Positions 26,739-34,471 of a stretch of 64,000 bases of DNA are shown here, piece after piece (position 1 is the first letter of the stretch; each line of letters starts with the position of its first letter). Both the position numbers and the translations under genes were made by a program. Source of the stretch: BD2-11 sp965221785 (lineage in GTDB: Bacteria; Gemmatimonadota; Gemmatimonadetes; Longimicrobiales; Gaopeijiaceae); assembly GCA_965221785.1 (NCBI GenBank), contig CBDCSR010000003.1:248001-312000 (forward strand). Reading direction: 5' to 3'. The notes under the pieces were generated by a model. The model did no database searches. It was not told the origin of the DNA and worked only from the letters and a program-made list of their open reading frames with translations.

Positions 26739-26772
26739 GAACCCCTCGTACTTGTGCGAGGGGTTTGGTTTG
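26739..26772 (+). terminator. Intrinsic terminator after the ankyrin gene
   Basis: An AACCCCTCG / CGAGGGGTT stem (9 perfect pairs, 26740-26748 with 26757-26765) encloses an 8-nt loop and is followed by a short T-rich stretch TGGTTTGG. It begins 29 nt past the ankyrin stop and closes the DUF1592-DUF1552-ankyrin unit. The T-run is imperfect, so the efficiency is uncertain. Confidence 0.65.
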
Positions 26773-26821
26773 GCCAACTGAACCCGAGGACGTCGGCGAG
26801 CGTCCGCCTACGGAGCATGGA

Positions 26822-27337
26822 ATGAAGCGTTACGCGTTGATGGCGATGTTGCTGGGGCTGATCGGCCTTCCGGTGGAAGGCACCGCCCAGGACACGGTGT
26901 GGAACCGTTACACCCTCGAGGACCTGGGCGGCGTCTTCGTGAGCGCGCAGACGGGCGCCGCATGCGCCGGCGCCGGGGTCACCGACGAGTCGGTGCGGGT
27001 CCAGGCCGAGGCGACGCTTGCTGCCGCGGAGGTGGAGCTGCTGACCCAGGGCGAGATGCTTCGCAACCCCGGCCTTCCCGAGCTGCGCATCATCCTGGAG
27101 TGCACGCCCGGCGATGGCGTGGCGGTGACGGGGGCGCTGGCCTGGTCGGTGGCGGTGCGCGTCCACCAGTCGACCCAGATGACGCGCGACAACCAGATCA
27201 CGCTCTCGGAGGCCGTCACATGGTTCGCCACCGGGCTGGGGGTCGCCGCGATCGTCGATGCCCAGGCCGCTCTCGAAGCCGCGGTCACGGCCAAGGTGGA
27301 GGAGTTCGCGACAGCCTACACGGAGACCAACGGCTGA
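26822..27337 (+). CDS. Small secreted protein of unknown function
   Basis: A 171-residue protein with a signal peptide (MKRYALMAMLLGLIGL, cleavage near GTAQD). The mature part contains two conserved-looking cysteines (GAACAGAG and ILECTPG) that could form a disulfide, consistent with an exported protein. Its end has an alanine-rich amphipathic helix (AVTAKVEEFATAYTE). No family is recognised. An upstream in-frame ATG (26765) lies in the preceding terminator, so 26822, with GGAGCATGGA before it, is preferred. It converges with queG (gap 93 nt). Confidence 0.68.
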   Translation: MKRYALMAMLLGLIGLPVEGTAQDTVWNRYTLEDLGGVFVSAQTGAACAGAGVTDESVRVQAEATLAAAEVELLTQGEMLRNPGLPELRIILECTPGDGVAVTGALAWSVAVRVHQSTQMTRDNQITLSEAVTWFATGLGVAAIVDAQAALEAAVTAKVEEFATAYTETNG

Positions 27338-27430
27338 GCTGACGCCGCTTCAGGTTGAGCGGCCACCGGCCGCACACGCACGCGCAACACAAGTCGGTGT
27401 GCGGCGGACGCCACCCGGTTGCCCGCAATC

Positions 27431-28597
27431 CTATCTCAGCGCCCGAGCAATCTCCTCGCGCACCCAGGCGTCGTCTTCCACCTTCATGCGCGCCCGCAGC
27501 GCGGCTGAGGCGTCGGTCGACTTCGCCATCCGCCCGAGCCCCCACGCGGCGTGGCCGCGCACCAGCGGGGACCCATCCTGAAGCGCACGGGCCAGCACGG
27601 CAACTGCATCCTCGTCTCCCTGGTTCCCGAGCCCAACGCAGACGTTGCGCAGCAGGCCGTCGCGCCGGGCCCGCTTGACAGGAGAGCCGCGGAAGGCGCG
27701 CGAGAACGCCACGTCGTCCATGGCGAGCAGACGCTCGGCCAGTTCCACCAGCGGGGGACCGTCCAGTTCCGGCCGTGCCCGGTACGCCGGCTCGGCGGCA
27801 GCCGTCTGGAACTTCACGTTCCAGGGACACACTTCCTGGCAGATGTCGCAGCCGTAGATGCGGTTGCCGATGGGAGCCCTCAGCTCGCGCGGGATCGGGC
27901 CCCGGTGCTCGATGGTCAGATAGGAGATGCAGCGCCGTGCGTCCATGACCGGCGCCCCGCGCGCATCGCGTCCCAGCAAGGCGCCGGTGGGGCAGGCGTC
28001 GAGGCAGCTCCGGCAGGTTCCGCAGCGGTCCTCGGAGAAAGGCTCGTCCTCCGGTAGCTCGAGGTCGAGGAGCAGGATTCCCAGAAAGAAATACGAGCCG
28101 CTTCCCGGGTGGATCAGCATCGTGTTCTTCCCCAGCCACCCCAGTCCCGCCCGCATCGCCAGCTCGCGCTCCAGGATCGGACCTGTATCGACATAGGCGC
28201 GCCCGGAGACACGCCGCCCGGCGTCCCCTTCGATCTCCGCGAGCAGCTTCACCAGACGCTGCTTCATGACGTCGTGGTAGTCGTTCCCGCGCGCGTAGCG
28301 GGCAATCACCGCGCGCCCGCCGTCCTCCGCGAGCCCGGGAGGATCGGGCTGGTAGTAGTTGTGGGTCACGAGCACGACCGAGCGCACGGCCGACATGGTG
28401 AGGCGGAGGTCGCCCCTGCGGGCGATGGAGTCCTCGCGGGCGAGGTAGCCCATCTCGCCGTGGGCTCCCTCCTCGATCCAGCTCCGGTAGAAGTCCATGT
28501 GCCCGCTGGCGGCCGGGGTGGTGAAGCGAACCCGGTCGAAGCCCAGGCCGCGAGCGCGGGCGCGGATGCGGTCGCGAAGGTCGGCGGCGGGCTTCAC
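27431..28597 (-). CDS. queG: Epoxyqueuosine reductase QueG
   Basis: A 388-residue enzyme for the last step of queuosine tRNA modification, reducing epoxyqueuosine to queuosine with a cobalamin and two [4Fe-4S] clusters. Visible: catalytic Asp137 in YVDTGPILERELA, first cluster CGTCRSCLDACPTGA (C192, C195, C198, C202), second cluster around C223 and CDICQEVCPWN (C250, C253, C257). The C-terminal ~70 residues form HEAT-like repeats (VRGHAAWGLGRMAK), a frequent QueG ending. GTG at 28597 gives the family-length N-terminus; the start overlaps the MazG-like stop by GTGA, indicating coupling. Confidence 0.93.
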   Translation of the reverse strand: MKPAADLRDRIRARARGLGFDRVRFTTPAASGHMDFYRSWIEEGAHGEMGYLAREDSIARRGDLRLTMSAVRSVVLVTHNYYQPDPPGLAEDGGRAVIARYARGNDYHDVMKQRLVKLLAEIEGDAGRRVSGRAYVDTGPILERELAMRAGLGWLGKNTMLIHPGSGSYFFLGILLLDLELPEDEPFSEDRCGTCRSCLDACPTGALLGRDARGAPVMDARRCISYLTIEHRGPIPRELRAPIGNRIYGCDICQEVCPWNVKFQTAAAEPAYRARPELDGPPLVELAERLLAMDDVAFSRAFRGSPVKRARRDGLLRNVCVGLGNQGDEDAVAVLARALQDGSPLVRGHAAWGLGRMAKSTDASAALRARMKVEDDAWVREEIARALR

Positions 28598-28920
28598 GCT
28601 CGCGGGGTCGCGGGCGTCCAGCGATCCCCGTCCCGCTTCTCGTATTTCTCGAGAACCCGCTCCAGGGCGTCGTCGAGATCGATCCCCCGTTCGTTGGAGA
28701 GCGCGATCAGCACGAAGAGGATGTCCCCGATCTCGAGCGCCAGATCCTGCTCGGCTTCGTCGGCCCGCTTGGGCTTGGAGCCGAAGCGGTGATTGAGTTC
28801 GCGCGAGAGCTCCCCGACCTCCTCGACCAGGCGCGCGAGATTGACGAGCGGAGGCCAGTAGCCCTCCTCGAATCGCGAGATCCAGGCGTCGACGCGTGCC
28901 TGGGCTTCCTTCAGGTCCAT
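28594..28920 (-). CDS. MazG-like nucleotide pyrophosphohydrolase
   Basis: A 108-residue all-helical protein. The pattern EEVGELSRELNHRF (EExxE) followed by EIGDILFVLIALSNERGIDL (ExxD) is the metal-binding signature of the MazG superfamily, which hydrolyses NTPs or dNTPs to monophosphates. Single-domain length is typical of this subfamily. ATG 28920 begins the family N-terminus; the frame stays open slightly upstream to 28950. The stop overlaps the queG GTG by 4 nt. A role in nucleotide clean-up is likely; the preferred substrate is unknown. Confidence 0.87.
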   Translation of the reverse strand: MDLKEAQARVDAWISRFEEGYWPPLVNLARLVEEVGELSRELNHRFGSKPKRADEAEQDLALEIGDILFVLIALSNERGIDLDDALERVLEKYEKRDGDRWTPATPRA

Positions 28921-28969
28921 GGCGCGGCCCCCGGCCCTGCGGACACCCATCGCTGAATCGCATCGCCGT

Positions 28970-29995
28970 TCATGGCTTCAACACCAGCTTGCCGAAGACC
29001 TCGCCAGCCTCTAGCCGCTCGTGTGCTTCGCGCGCCCGCTCGAGCGGCAGGACTTCGTCGATGGGGGCCCGGATGACGCCGTCGAAGATGAGCTGCATCG
29101 CCCTGCGGTAGTCGGCGGGCGTACCCATGGTGCTGCCGAGAATCGACGCCTTCTTCCAGAAGAGGAGGGGAAGGCTGGTCTCGCCGACGGGGCCGGTGGT
29201 GGCTCCGTAGCAGACCAGACGGCCGCTCTGGCGCAGGGCGCGCAGATTCGACTTCCAGGTGGCCGCGCCGACCGAGTCCACGATCAGGTCGACGCCCTGC
29301 CTGCCGGTATCCTTCCAGAGAGCGCGCGCGTAGTCGACCTCCAGCCGGTCGTAGACGACGTCTGCCCCCAGCTCGCGGACGCGAGCGACGTTGTCGGCCC
29401 CGCTGGTGACGGCGTACACCACCGCGCCCGCGTGGCGCGCCATCTGTACGGCCATGGTGGACACGCCCCCCGACGCACCGGTCACCAGCACCCGCTCGCC
29501 GGGGCGGAGCTGTCCGCGCACCACCACCGCGTGCCACGCGGTCACCCCGACCAGGCTGGCGGCGGCGGCGGCCTCGAACGGGACATCCGGCGGGACCTCG
29601 ACCAGGTTGGCGGCGGGAACCACCGCGTAGTCGGCGAAGCCGCCCGGCGTGTGTTCACCGATGATCCGGAGTTCACGGGAAGGCAGGTTCCGCCCGGTCG
29701 CGGTGCCATCATACCAGTCGTAATCCAGCGAGGGGTCCACCACCACCCGCGCACCGACCGGAACGCGCGCGGCGCCGGGACCCGCAGCGTCCACCACCCC
29801 CGCGATGTCCGAGCCGCCGATGTGCGGCAGCGCGATGTCGATGGGCAACCCGCGCCGTACCCACAGGTCGAGATGGTTCATCGCGGCCGCCCGCACGGCG
29901 ATCCGTACCTCGCCGGGGCCGGGAGCCGGATCGGGCACTTCCTCGATACGTACGACCTCCGGACCGCCGTATTCGTGGAACAGCGCGGCTTTCAT
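28970..29995 (-). CDS. Zinc-type alcohol dehydrogenase/quinone oxidoreductase family (MDR) enzyme
   Basis: A 341-residue MDR-fold enzyme. The N-terminal catalytic half has AAMNHLDLWVRRGL and GGSDIAGVVDAAG; the Rossmann half has VLVTGASGGVSTMAVQMARHAGA (NADPH-binding, from about residue 166) and a WKDTGRQGVDLIVDSVG stretch. The structural-zinc cysteines are absent, so a zinc-free quinone reductase/crotonyl-reductase-like activity is more likely than a classical alcohol dehydrogenase. The ATG overlaps the Fic stop (ATGA), so it is coupled to Fic. Substrate unknown. Confidence 0.88.
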   Translation of the reverse strand: MKAALFHEYGGPEVVRIEEVPDPAPGPGEVRIAVRAAAMNHLDLWVRRGLPIDIALPHIGGSDIAGVVDAAGPGAARVPVGARVVVDPSLDYDWYDGTATGRNLPSRELRIIGEHTPGGFADYAVVPAANLVEVPPDVPFEAAAAASLVGVTAWHAVVVRGQLRPGERVLVTGASGGVSTMAVQMARHAGAVVYAVTSGADNVARVRELGADVVYDRLEVDYARALWKDTGRQGVDLIVDSVGAATWKSNLRALRQSGRLVCYGATTGPVGETSLPLLFWKKASILGSTMGTPADYRRAMQLIFDGVIRAPIDEVLPLERAREAHERLEAGEVFGKLVLKP

Positions 29996-31128
29996 CGGTT
30001 TGTTTCCTCGAGTTTCATGGGCTCGCTCCCCTCCGCGATGCGCAGGAGGCGGGGGAACACAAAGAGCCCGGGTCGACGGCCTCGTCCGGGGACAGCTTCG
30101 TGAAGTATATCGGCGTCACGCAGCCGTTGCAGGATTCTTCGTGCCGTTGGCGCCGAGGGGGCAGTTTCGCGGGCGAGTTGGACGCTCGAGAAGACCGGTC
30201 GCTCAAACATCCAGTCCAGAACTTCGACCGCATACCGGGTGCGGGCTACATCCGGCACCCGGCTCTTCATCTCTTCATGTAGATCGAGAATGGCCTGCGC
30301 TCTGGCCAGATTGTCCTCCGCCTGGATTCGCACGGCGTCGAGGAAGAACCTGCACCAACCGGTCCAATCGTCATCGCGGGAGACCGACAGCAACCCTTCG
30401 TAATAGGCTTCGCGATTGGCTTCCATATAGGGACTGATGAAGAAAGCCGGCTGGCGAATCAATCCCATCTCCCACATGAACAGCGGGACAAGCATGCGGC
30501 CCACGCGGCCATTGCCGTCATGGAATGGGTGAAGCGCTTCAAACTCGGCGTGCAGGATGGCGAGCTGGACCAGGCCGTCAGGATGGTCCTGGTGCATGTA
30601 CCGCTCCCAGGCGCCCATGGCATCCAGAAGCTTGTCCGCGCCGACGGGAATGAACGTGGCCTCCTCGATGGAGCAACCGGGCGGTCCAATGAAGTTCTGG
30701 TTGCGCCGATAGGCGCCGGGGGATCGATATCTTCCCCGGCCCCGGGACAGAAGCACGCGATGTGACTCTCGAATGACCCGCTGCGAGAGCGGCAGCGCTT
30801 CCAGCATGCCCTCCGCGTGCTCCATCGCCATTCGGTACTGGATCACCTCCACGATGTCGTCACGGCGAGCGGGAGAACTTGCCTTGCCTCTCGCCTCGAA
30901 CTCCAGCACTTCGCCAATCGTGGCCTGGGTTCCTTCGATCCGCGACGAGCGCTCGGCTTCCCGCCTCGACAGCGGCGCAAGCAGGATGTGAGGATTCGGA
31001 ACCCCGGAGAGCATTCCGTCGTATCTCGCCACCGCAGCCGATGCCGGACCAATCAACGGAACCAACCGAGGCCAGTCCAGTCGCCCGTCGGGCGGGAACT
31101 TCCCCTCGTGGTAGTGAACCGGGGCCAT
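29992..31128 (-). CDS. Fic family protein (probable AMPylase, class II)
   Basis: A 378-residue Fic-domain protein. The catalytic motif HPFHDGNGRVGR is at about residues 200-211 (counted from ATG 31128). An N-terminal inhibitory helix motif SSRIEG (S/TxxxEG, ~61-66) places it in class II, where the Glu blocks ATP binding. The N-terminus fits the Fic_N domain and the last ~80 residues form a winged-helix-like end (APTARRILQRLRDADIL). Fic enzymes usually transfer AMP to a protein. TTG 31179 is an in-frame alternative but falls inside the first operator repeat; ATG 31128 follows GGAGG by 12 nt and matches family N-termini. The stop overlaps the next gene. Confidence 0.9.
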   Translation of the reverse strand: MAPVHYHEGKFPPDGRLDWPRLVPLIGPASAAVARYDGMLSGVPNPHILLAPLSRREAERSSRIEGTQATIGEVLEFEARGKASSPARRDDIVEVIQYRMAMEHAEGMLEALPLSQRVIRESHRVLLSRGRGRYRSPGAYRRNQNFIGPPGCSIEEATFIPVGADKLLDAMGAWERYMHQDHPDGLVQLAILHAEFEALHPFHDGNGRVGRMLVPLFMWEMGLIRQPAFFISPYMEANREAYYEGLLSVSRDDDWTGWCRFFLDAVRIQAEDNLARAQAILDLHEEMKSRVPDVARTRYAVEVLDWMFERPVFSSVQLARETAPSAPTARRILQRLRDADILHEAVPGRGRRPGLFVFPRLLRIAEGSEPMKLEETNR

Positions 31129-31160
31129 CAGGGGTATCTTCCTCCTTCGCCACGGTTGTG

Positions 31161-31265
31161 GATCATTCGTGAGCGTCAAGACGACTTGTCGATCACCGAA
31201 GGGAAAACATGATCGTCAAGAAGATTTGTCGATCATCCGTGAGCGTCAAGCCCCATTGTCGACGG
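31161..31265. repeat. Three phased copies of an 18-bp imperfect dyad (candidate operator array)
   Basis: CGTCAAGACGACTTGTCG (31174-31191), CGTCAAGAAGATTTGTCG (31214-31231) and CGTCAAGCCCCATTGTCG (31244-31261) share the consensus CGTCAAGNNNNNTTGTCG, a dyad with arms CG-CAA / TTG-CG. The copies start 40 and 30 bp apart, i.e. near whole helical turns, so they would face the same side of the DNA. Flanking GATCA and GTGAGCGT are also repeated. They sit in the 197 bp between the divergent Fic and DNA methyltransferase genes. No binding protein is known. Confidence 0.6.
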
Positions 31266-31325
31266 GGCCGGCCCTCGGACGGGATCGCCGAACCTGGAGT
31301 CGGGACCGCAAACCTGGAAGAAGCC

Positions 31326-32225
31326 TTGAACCGGATCCTGCTGGGAGACAACCTCGAGGTGCTCCGCGGCCTGCCGGACGGGCTGGCGGACCTCATCTAC
31401 ATCGATCCGCCCTTCAATACCGGCAGGACGCAGCGGCACACCCGCATCCGCACCATGCGCGCGCGAAACGGTGACCGCACGGGCTTCAAGGGCGAACGGT
31501 ACCGGACCGAGCCCCTGGGCACCAGGCGGTTCCGCGACAGCTTCGACGACTACATCGCCTTTCTCGAGCCGAGACTGGTCGAGGCGTACCGCGTCCTGGC
31601 CCCGCACGGGTCGCTCTACTTCCACATCGACTATCGGGAGGTGCACCGCTGCCGCTTCCTGCTGGACGAGCTGTTCGGACCCGACAATCTCCTGAACGAG
31701 ATCATCTGGGCATACGATTTCGGGGCGAGGCCGAAAACGCGGTGGCCGGCAAAGCACGACAACATCCTGTTCTATGTCAAGAACCTGTCGGACTACGTCT
31801 TCGACGTTGACGCGATCGAGAGAATCCCGTACATGGCTCCGGGACTGGTGGGGCCCGACAAGGCCGCGCGCGGAAAGCTGCCCACCGACACGTGGTGGCA
31901 CACCATCGTGCCCACCAGCGGTGTCGAGCGGACCGGGTATCCCACCCAGAAGCCGCTGGGCATCCTCCGGCGCATCGTGACGGCCTCTTCCCGCCCGGGG
32001 GACCTGGTGCTCGACTTCTTCGCGGGGAGCGGCACCACGGGGATGGCGGCGCACGAGCTGGGACGCCGGTTCATCCTCGTGGACAACAACCCCGAGGCGC
32101 TGGAAGTGATGGCGACGAGGTTCGCGGGGGTGCCGGAGGTGCAGTGGGAGGGTCTTGAACCGCGCGTGGCGGGATTGGCGGGAGGCCCGCCATCGGCTGC
32201 GGCGCCCGTGGACAACTCACCGTGA
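31326..32225 (+). CDS. Site-specific DNA methyltransferase (class beta N6-adenine/N4-cytosine)
   Basis: A 299-residue methyltransferase. Motif IV DPPF is at residues 27-30 (IYIDPPFNTG) and motif I FAGSGTT near residue 235, i.e. catalytic motif before SAM motif, the beta-class order (CcrM, RsrI-like). The GYPTQKPLGILRRIV stretch before motif I is also typical. It methylates adenine or cytosine at an unknown site. The frame opens with ATG at 31209, but that extension encodes the repeat array, so TTG 31326, where family homology begins, is preferred. No restriction nuclease is adjacent, so it is probably an orphan methylase. It overlaps the next gene by GTGA. Confidence 0.88.
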   Translation: MNRILLGDNLEVLRGLPDGLADLIYIDPPFNTGRTQRHTRIRTMRARNGDRTGFKGERYRTEPLGTRRFRDSFDDYIAFLEPRLVEAYRVLAPHGSLYFHIDYREVHRCRFLLDELFGPDNLLNEIIWAYDFGARPKTRWPAKHDNILFYVKNLSDYVFDVDAIERIPYMAPGLVGPDKAARGKLPTDTWWHTIVPTSGVERTGYPTQKPLGILRRIVTASSRPGDLVLDFFAGSGTTGMAAHELGRRFILVDNNPEALEVMATRFAGVPEVQWEGLEPRVAGLAGGPPSAAAPVDNSP

Positions 32226-32656
32226 ACGACATGCCACAGACCACGTCCCATGACCGCCGCAACGAGAACGAGACACCCGCAACGGCGGATGATGACGCTC
32301 GCGGGGGCTCCAGCCACGAGCCCGACAACGTCCACGCGGTGCCCGACGCGACCCTGGGCGGCTACCTGGATACGCACGACCGGCCGCCGGCTTTCGAGGG
32401 CGCGGACGGGCACCCGTACACAGTGTCCCTCGAGGTGGAGCAGACGCCGGACCTGCGCGCGCCCTACGTCGGCTACCTGGTGTTTCCGCGCTGGGCGGCC
32501 ACCGGGCTCGGTGTGATCGGACACGTGCAGACGCCGGTGCTCTGCCGCGAGCGGGGACGCCCCGCCGCCGAGGAACGCTTGCGCGAGCTGTCGCTGGACC
32601 GGGTGAAATCGCTGCTCGACGAAGGGATCGAGCGCCGGGAAGAGCAAGCGGGATGA
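32222..32656 (+). CDS. Conserved-looking hypothetical protein between methylase and queE
   Basis: A 144-residue soluble, acidic protein with no recognised family. Residues ~1-40 look disordered (Asp/Glu/Ser/Thr-rich); the folded part (~50-130) has DRPPAFEGADGHPYTVSLEV, APYVGYLVFPRWAATGLGVIGHV and a helical acidic end. It overlaps the methylase by 4 nt (GTGA) and queE by 4 nt (ATGA), so it is translated with both. Start GTG 32222; ATG 32231 is the alternative. Function unknown. Confidence 0.7.
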   Translation: MNDMPQTTSHDRRNENETPATADDDARGGSSHEPDNVHAVPDATLGGYLDTHDRPPAFEGADGHPYTVSLEVEQTPDLRAPYVGYLVFPRWAATGLGVIGHVQTPVLCRERGRPAAEERLRELSLDRVKSLLDEGIERREEQAG

Positions 32657-33375
32657 CGGAGGTCGGAAGCGATCGCTCCGCTGCAGAGGCCCCTTCGCGC
32701 CCGTCCGTCCGCAAGGAATCGCTCCGCGTGACCGAGATCTTCCACTCGATCCAGGGGGAGTCGACCTGGGCGGGGATGCCCTGCACCTTCGTGCGTCTGA
32801 CCGGATGCCCGCTCCGCTGCGTGTGGTGCGACACGGCCTATGCATTCAGCGGGGGGGAGCGCATGTCGTTCGACGCGATCCTCGCCGCGGTGGGCGCGCA
32901 CGGATGCGACCTGGTGGAGCTCACGGGCGGGGAGCCGCTCGCACAGGCGGGCGCCTACACCCTGGTGGACCGCCTGCTGGAAGAAGGGTTCACCGTGCTG
33001 GTGGAGACGTCCGGAGCCATTGATGTCGGGCCGCTCGATCCGCGCGCCCACAGGATCATGGACCTCAAGTGCCCGGGATCGGGCGAGGTCGCGCGCAACC
33101 TGTGGTCGAACCTCGACCACCTGACCGCCCGGGACGAAGTGAAGTTCGTGGTCGGGGATCGAGCCGACTACGAGTGGGCTCGGGACGTCATCTCCGAGCG
33201 GGGCCTCGGGGACCGCGTCCGGGACGGATCGCTGAACGCGCTGCTGATGTCGCCTGTGTGGGGGGAGACGAACCTGGAGGAGATGGCCGGCTGGATTCTG
33301 GAGGATGGCTTGCCGGTCCGCTTTCAGACCCAGCTCCACAAACACATCTGGGGCGCAGACGCGAAGGGCGTTTGA
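32653..33375 (+). CDS. queE: 7-carboxy-7-deazaguanine synthase QueE
   Basis: A 240-residue radical SAM enzyme. It converts 6-carboxy-tetrahydropterin to 7-carboxy-7-deazaguanine, the second committed step to preQ0/queuosine. The CX3CX2C cluster motif is at C52, C56 and C59 (CPLRCVWC). The IFHSIQGESTWAG stretch (residues ~29-41) is the family N-terminal signature and ELTGGEPLAQ holds the SAM/GGEP motif. The last Lys-His-Ile-Trp-Gly (KHIWG) matches the QueE C-terminus. The ATG overlaps the preceding stop by 4 nt. Confidence 0.93.
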   Translation: MTEVGSDRSAAEAPSRPSVRKESLRVTEIFHSIQGESTWAGMPCTFVRLTGCPLRCVWCDTAYAFSGGERMSFDAILAAVGAHGCDLVELTGGEPLAQAGAYTLVDRLLEEGFTVLVETSGAIDVGPLDPRAHRIMDLKCPGSGEVARNLWSNLDHLTARDEVKFVVGDRADYEWARDVISERGLGDRVRDGSLNALLMSPVWGETNLEEMAGWILEDGLPVRFQTQLHKHIWGADAKGV

Positions 33376-33430
33376 GGCGGCAGGGAAGTTCCCTGACCAC
33401 TGCGGCCGTCGCGCCACTGCCGGCGGCGCA

Positions 33431-33991
33431 TCAGCGTGGCCGGAACGCTTCCACCCGCGACGGATCCGTTTCCAGGTACGGTCCGCCGATCAGGTCCACG
33501 CAGTACGGCACCGCGGCGAAAACGGCATCCAGACACTCGCGCACGGCCTTGGGCGAGCCCGGCAGATTGATGATCAGCGCCGACCCCCGCACACCGGCCG
33601 TTTGGCGCGACAGGATTGCGGTCGGCACATGCGCCAGCGACACGGCCCGCATGGCTTCGCCGAAGCCCGCCAACTCCTTGTCCAGGACGGCGACGGTCGC
33701 CTCCTGGGTCACGTCGCGGGGCGCGGGTCCGGTCCCGCCCGTCGTGATCACAACCGAGCACCCCTCATCGTCCACGAGCCCGACCAGCGTGTCGCGCACG
33801 AGGTCCACCTCGTCGGGAATGACGCGCGTGACGCCGCGCCACGGAGTCGTCAGCACGTCGCTCAGATACGCCCGCACCGCGGGCCCACCCCTGTCCTCGT
33901 ATTCCCCGCGGGATGCGCGATCCGAAACGACGACAATGCCGATCCGCGCCGGCGCTCCCACGGGACCGTCCGATTCCGGGCCCGCGGTCAT
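33431..33991 (-). CDS. moaB: Molybdenum cofactor biosynthesis protein MoaB/MogA family
   Basis: A 186-residue MPT-binding protein (MoaB/MogA). Landmarks are GIVVVSDRASRGEYEDRGG at the N-terminus and the MPT-binding signature VITTGGTGPAPRDVTQEA, near residue 95. It adenylates molybdopterin in moco synthesis. The SNLPGSP-type ending is represented by ALIINLPGSPKAV. Of the two in-frame starts, ATG 33991 has GGAG 8 nt upstream and is preferred; ATG 34018 has no visible SD. It is the only moco gene in the window. It diverges from the MazG-like gene. Confidence 0.9.
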   Translation of the reverse strand: MTAGPESDGPVGAPARIGIVVVSDRASRGEYEDRGGPAVRAYLSDVLTTPWRGVTRVIPDEVDLVRDTLVGLVDDEGCSVVITTGGTGPAPRDVTQEATVAVLDKELAGFGEAMRAVSLAHVPTAILSRQTAGVRGSALIINLPGSPKAVRECLDAVFAAVPYCVDLIGGPYLETDPSRVEAFRPR

Positions 33992-34099
33992 CCGCTTGAC
34001 TCCGTCGTTAGCGTCCATGTTCGACAATATGCAACGTTTGTGGCATTTTTTCACGGTACGGGTGGAGCTGCCTCCCGACTTGACCGGATACGAGTTCAC

Positions 34100-34471
34100 A
34101 TGACCGACAACGCCTCACGGGACGCAGCCAGCCGAATGCTGCCTGCCGACTACAGCGGAGTGCGAACCCTGCAGTCGGAGTTTCGGCGCTATCAGGCAGC
34201 CGCCTTCCCCGTCCGCCCGCCCCGCTTCTTCGCCCTCGAACTGGCTGGCGAGACCGGCGAACTGGCGAACCTCGAAAAGAAGGTGTGGAAGGGCCGCAGC
34301 GTCGAAGATGCGGCCTTCGAAGACGAGGCCGCCGACGTGTGTATCGCGCTCATCAACTTCGCGAACAGCCGTGGCATCGACCTCGCAACCGTCGTGGAGC
34401 AGAAGATGCGAAAGATCGACGGGCGACGCGTGGCCAGCCCGGAACCCGCCGGCGGGCCGGAAGGCACATGA
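34100..34471 (+). CDS. MazG-like nucleotide pyrophosphohydrolase (second copy)
   Basis: A 123-residue helical protein with the MazG signature: ELAGETGELANLEKKVWKG (EExxE-like) and EDEAADVCIALINFANSRGIDLATVVEQKMRKID (ExxxD). It differs clearly from the MazG-like gene at 28.6 kb; the spacing and length indicate a different subfamily. Its stop overlaps the folE2 start by ATGA, so translation of the two is coupled. NTP or dNTP clean-up is inferred from the family. Confidence 0.83.
   Translation: MTDNASRDAASRMLPADYSGVRTLQSEFRRYQAAAFPVRPPRFFALELAGETGELANLEKKVWKGRSVEDAAFEDEAADVCIALINFANSRGIDLATVVEQKMRKIDGRRVASPEPAGGPEGT

Noticed and set aside
31209..31325. N-terminal extension of the methyltransferase from ATG 31209
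   Set aside because: The extension is encoded by the dyad repeat array and has no family similarity; homology starts at TTG 31326.
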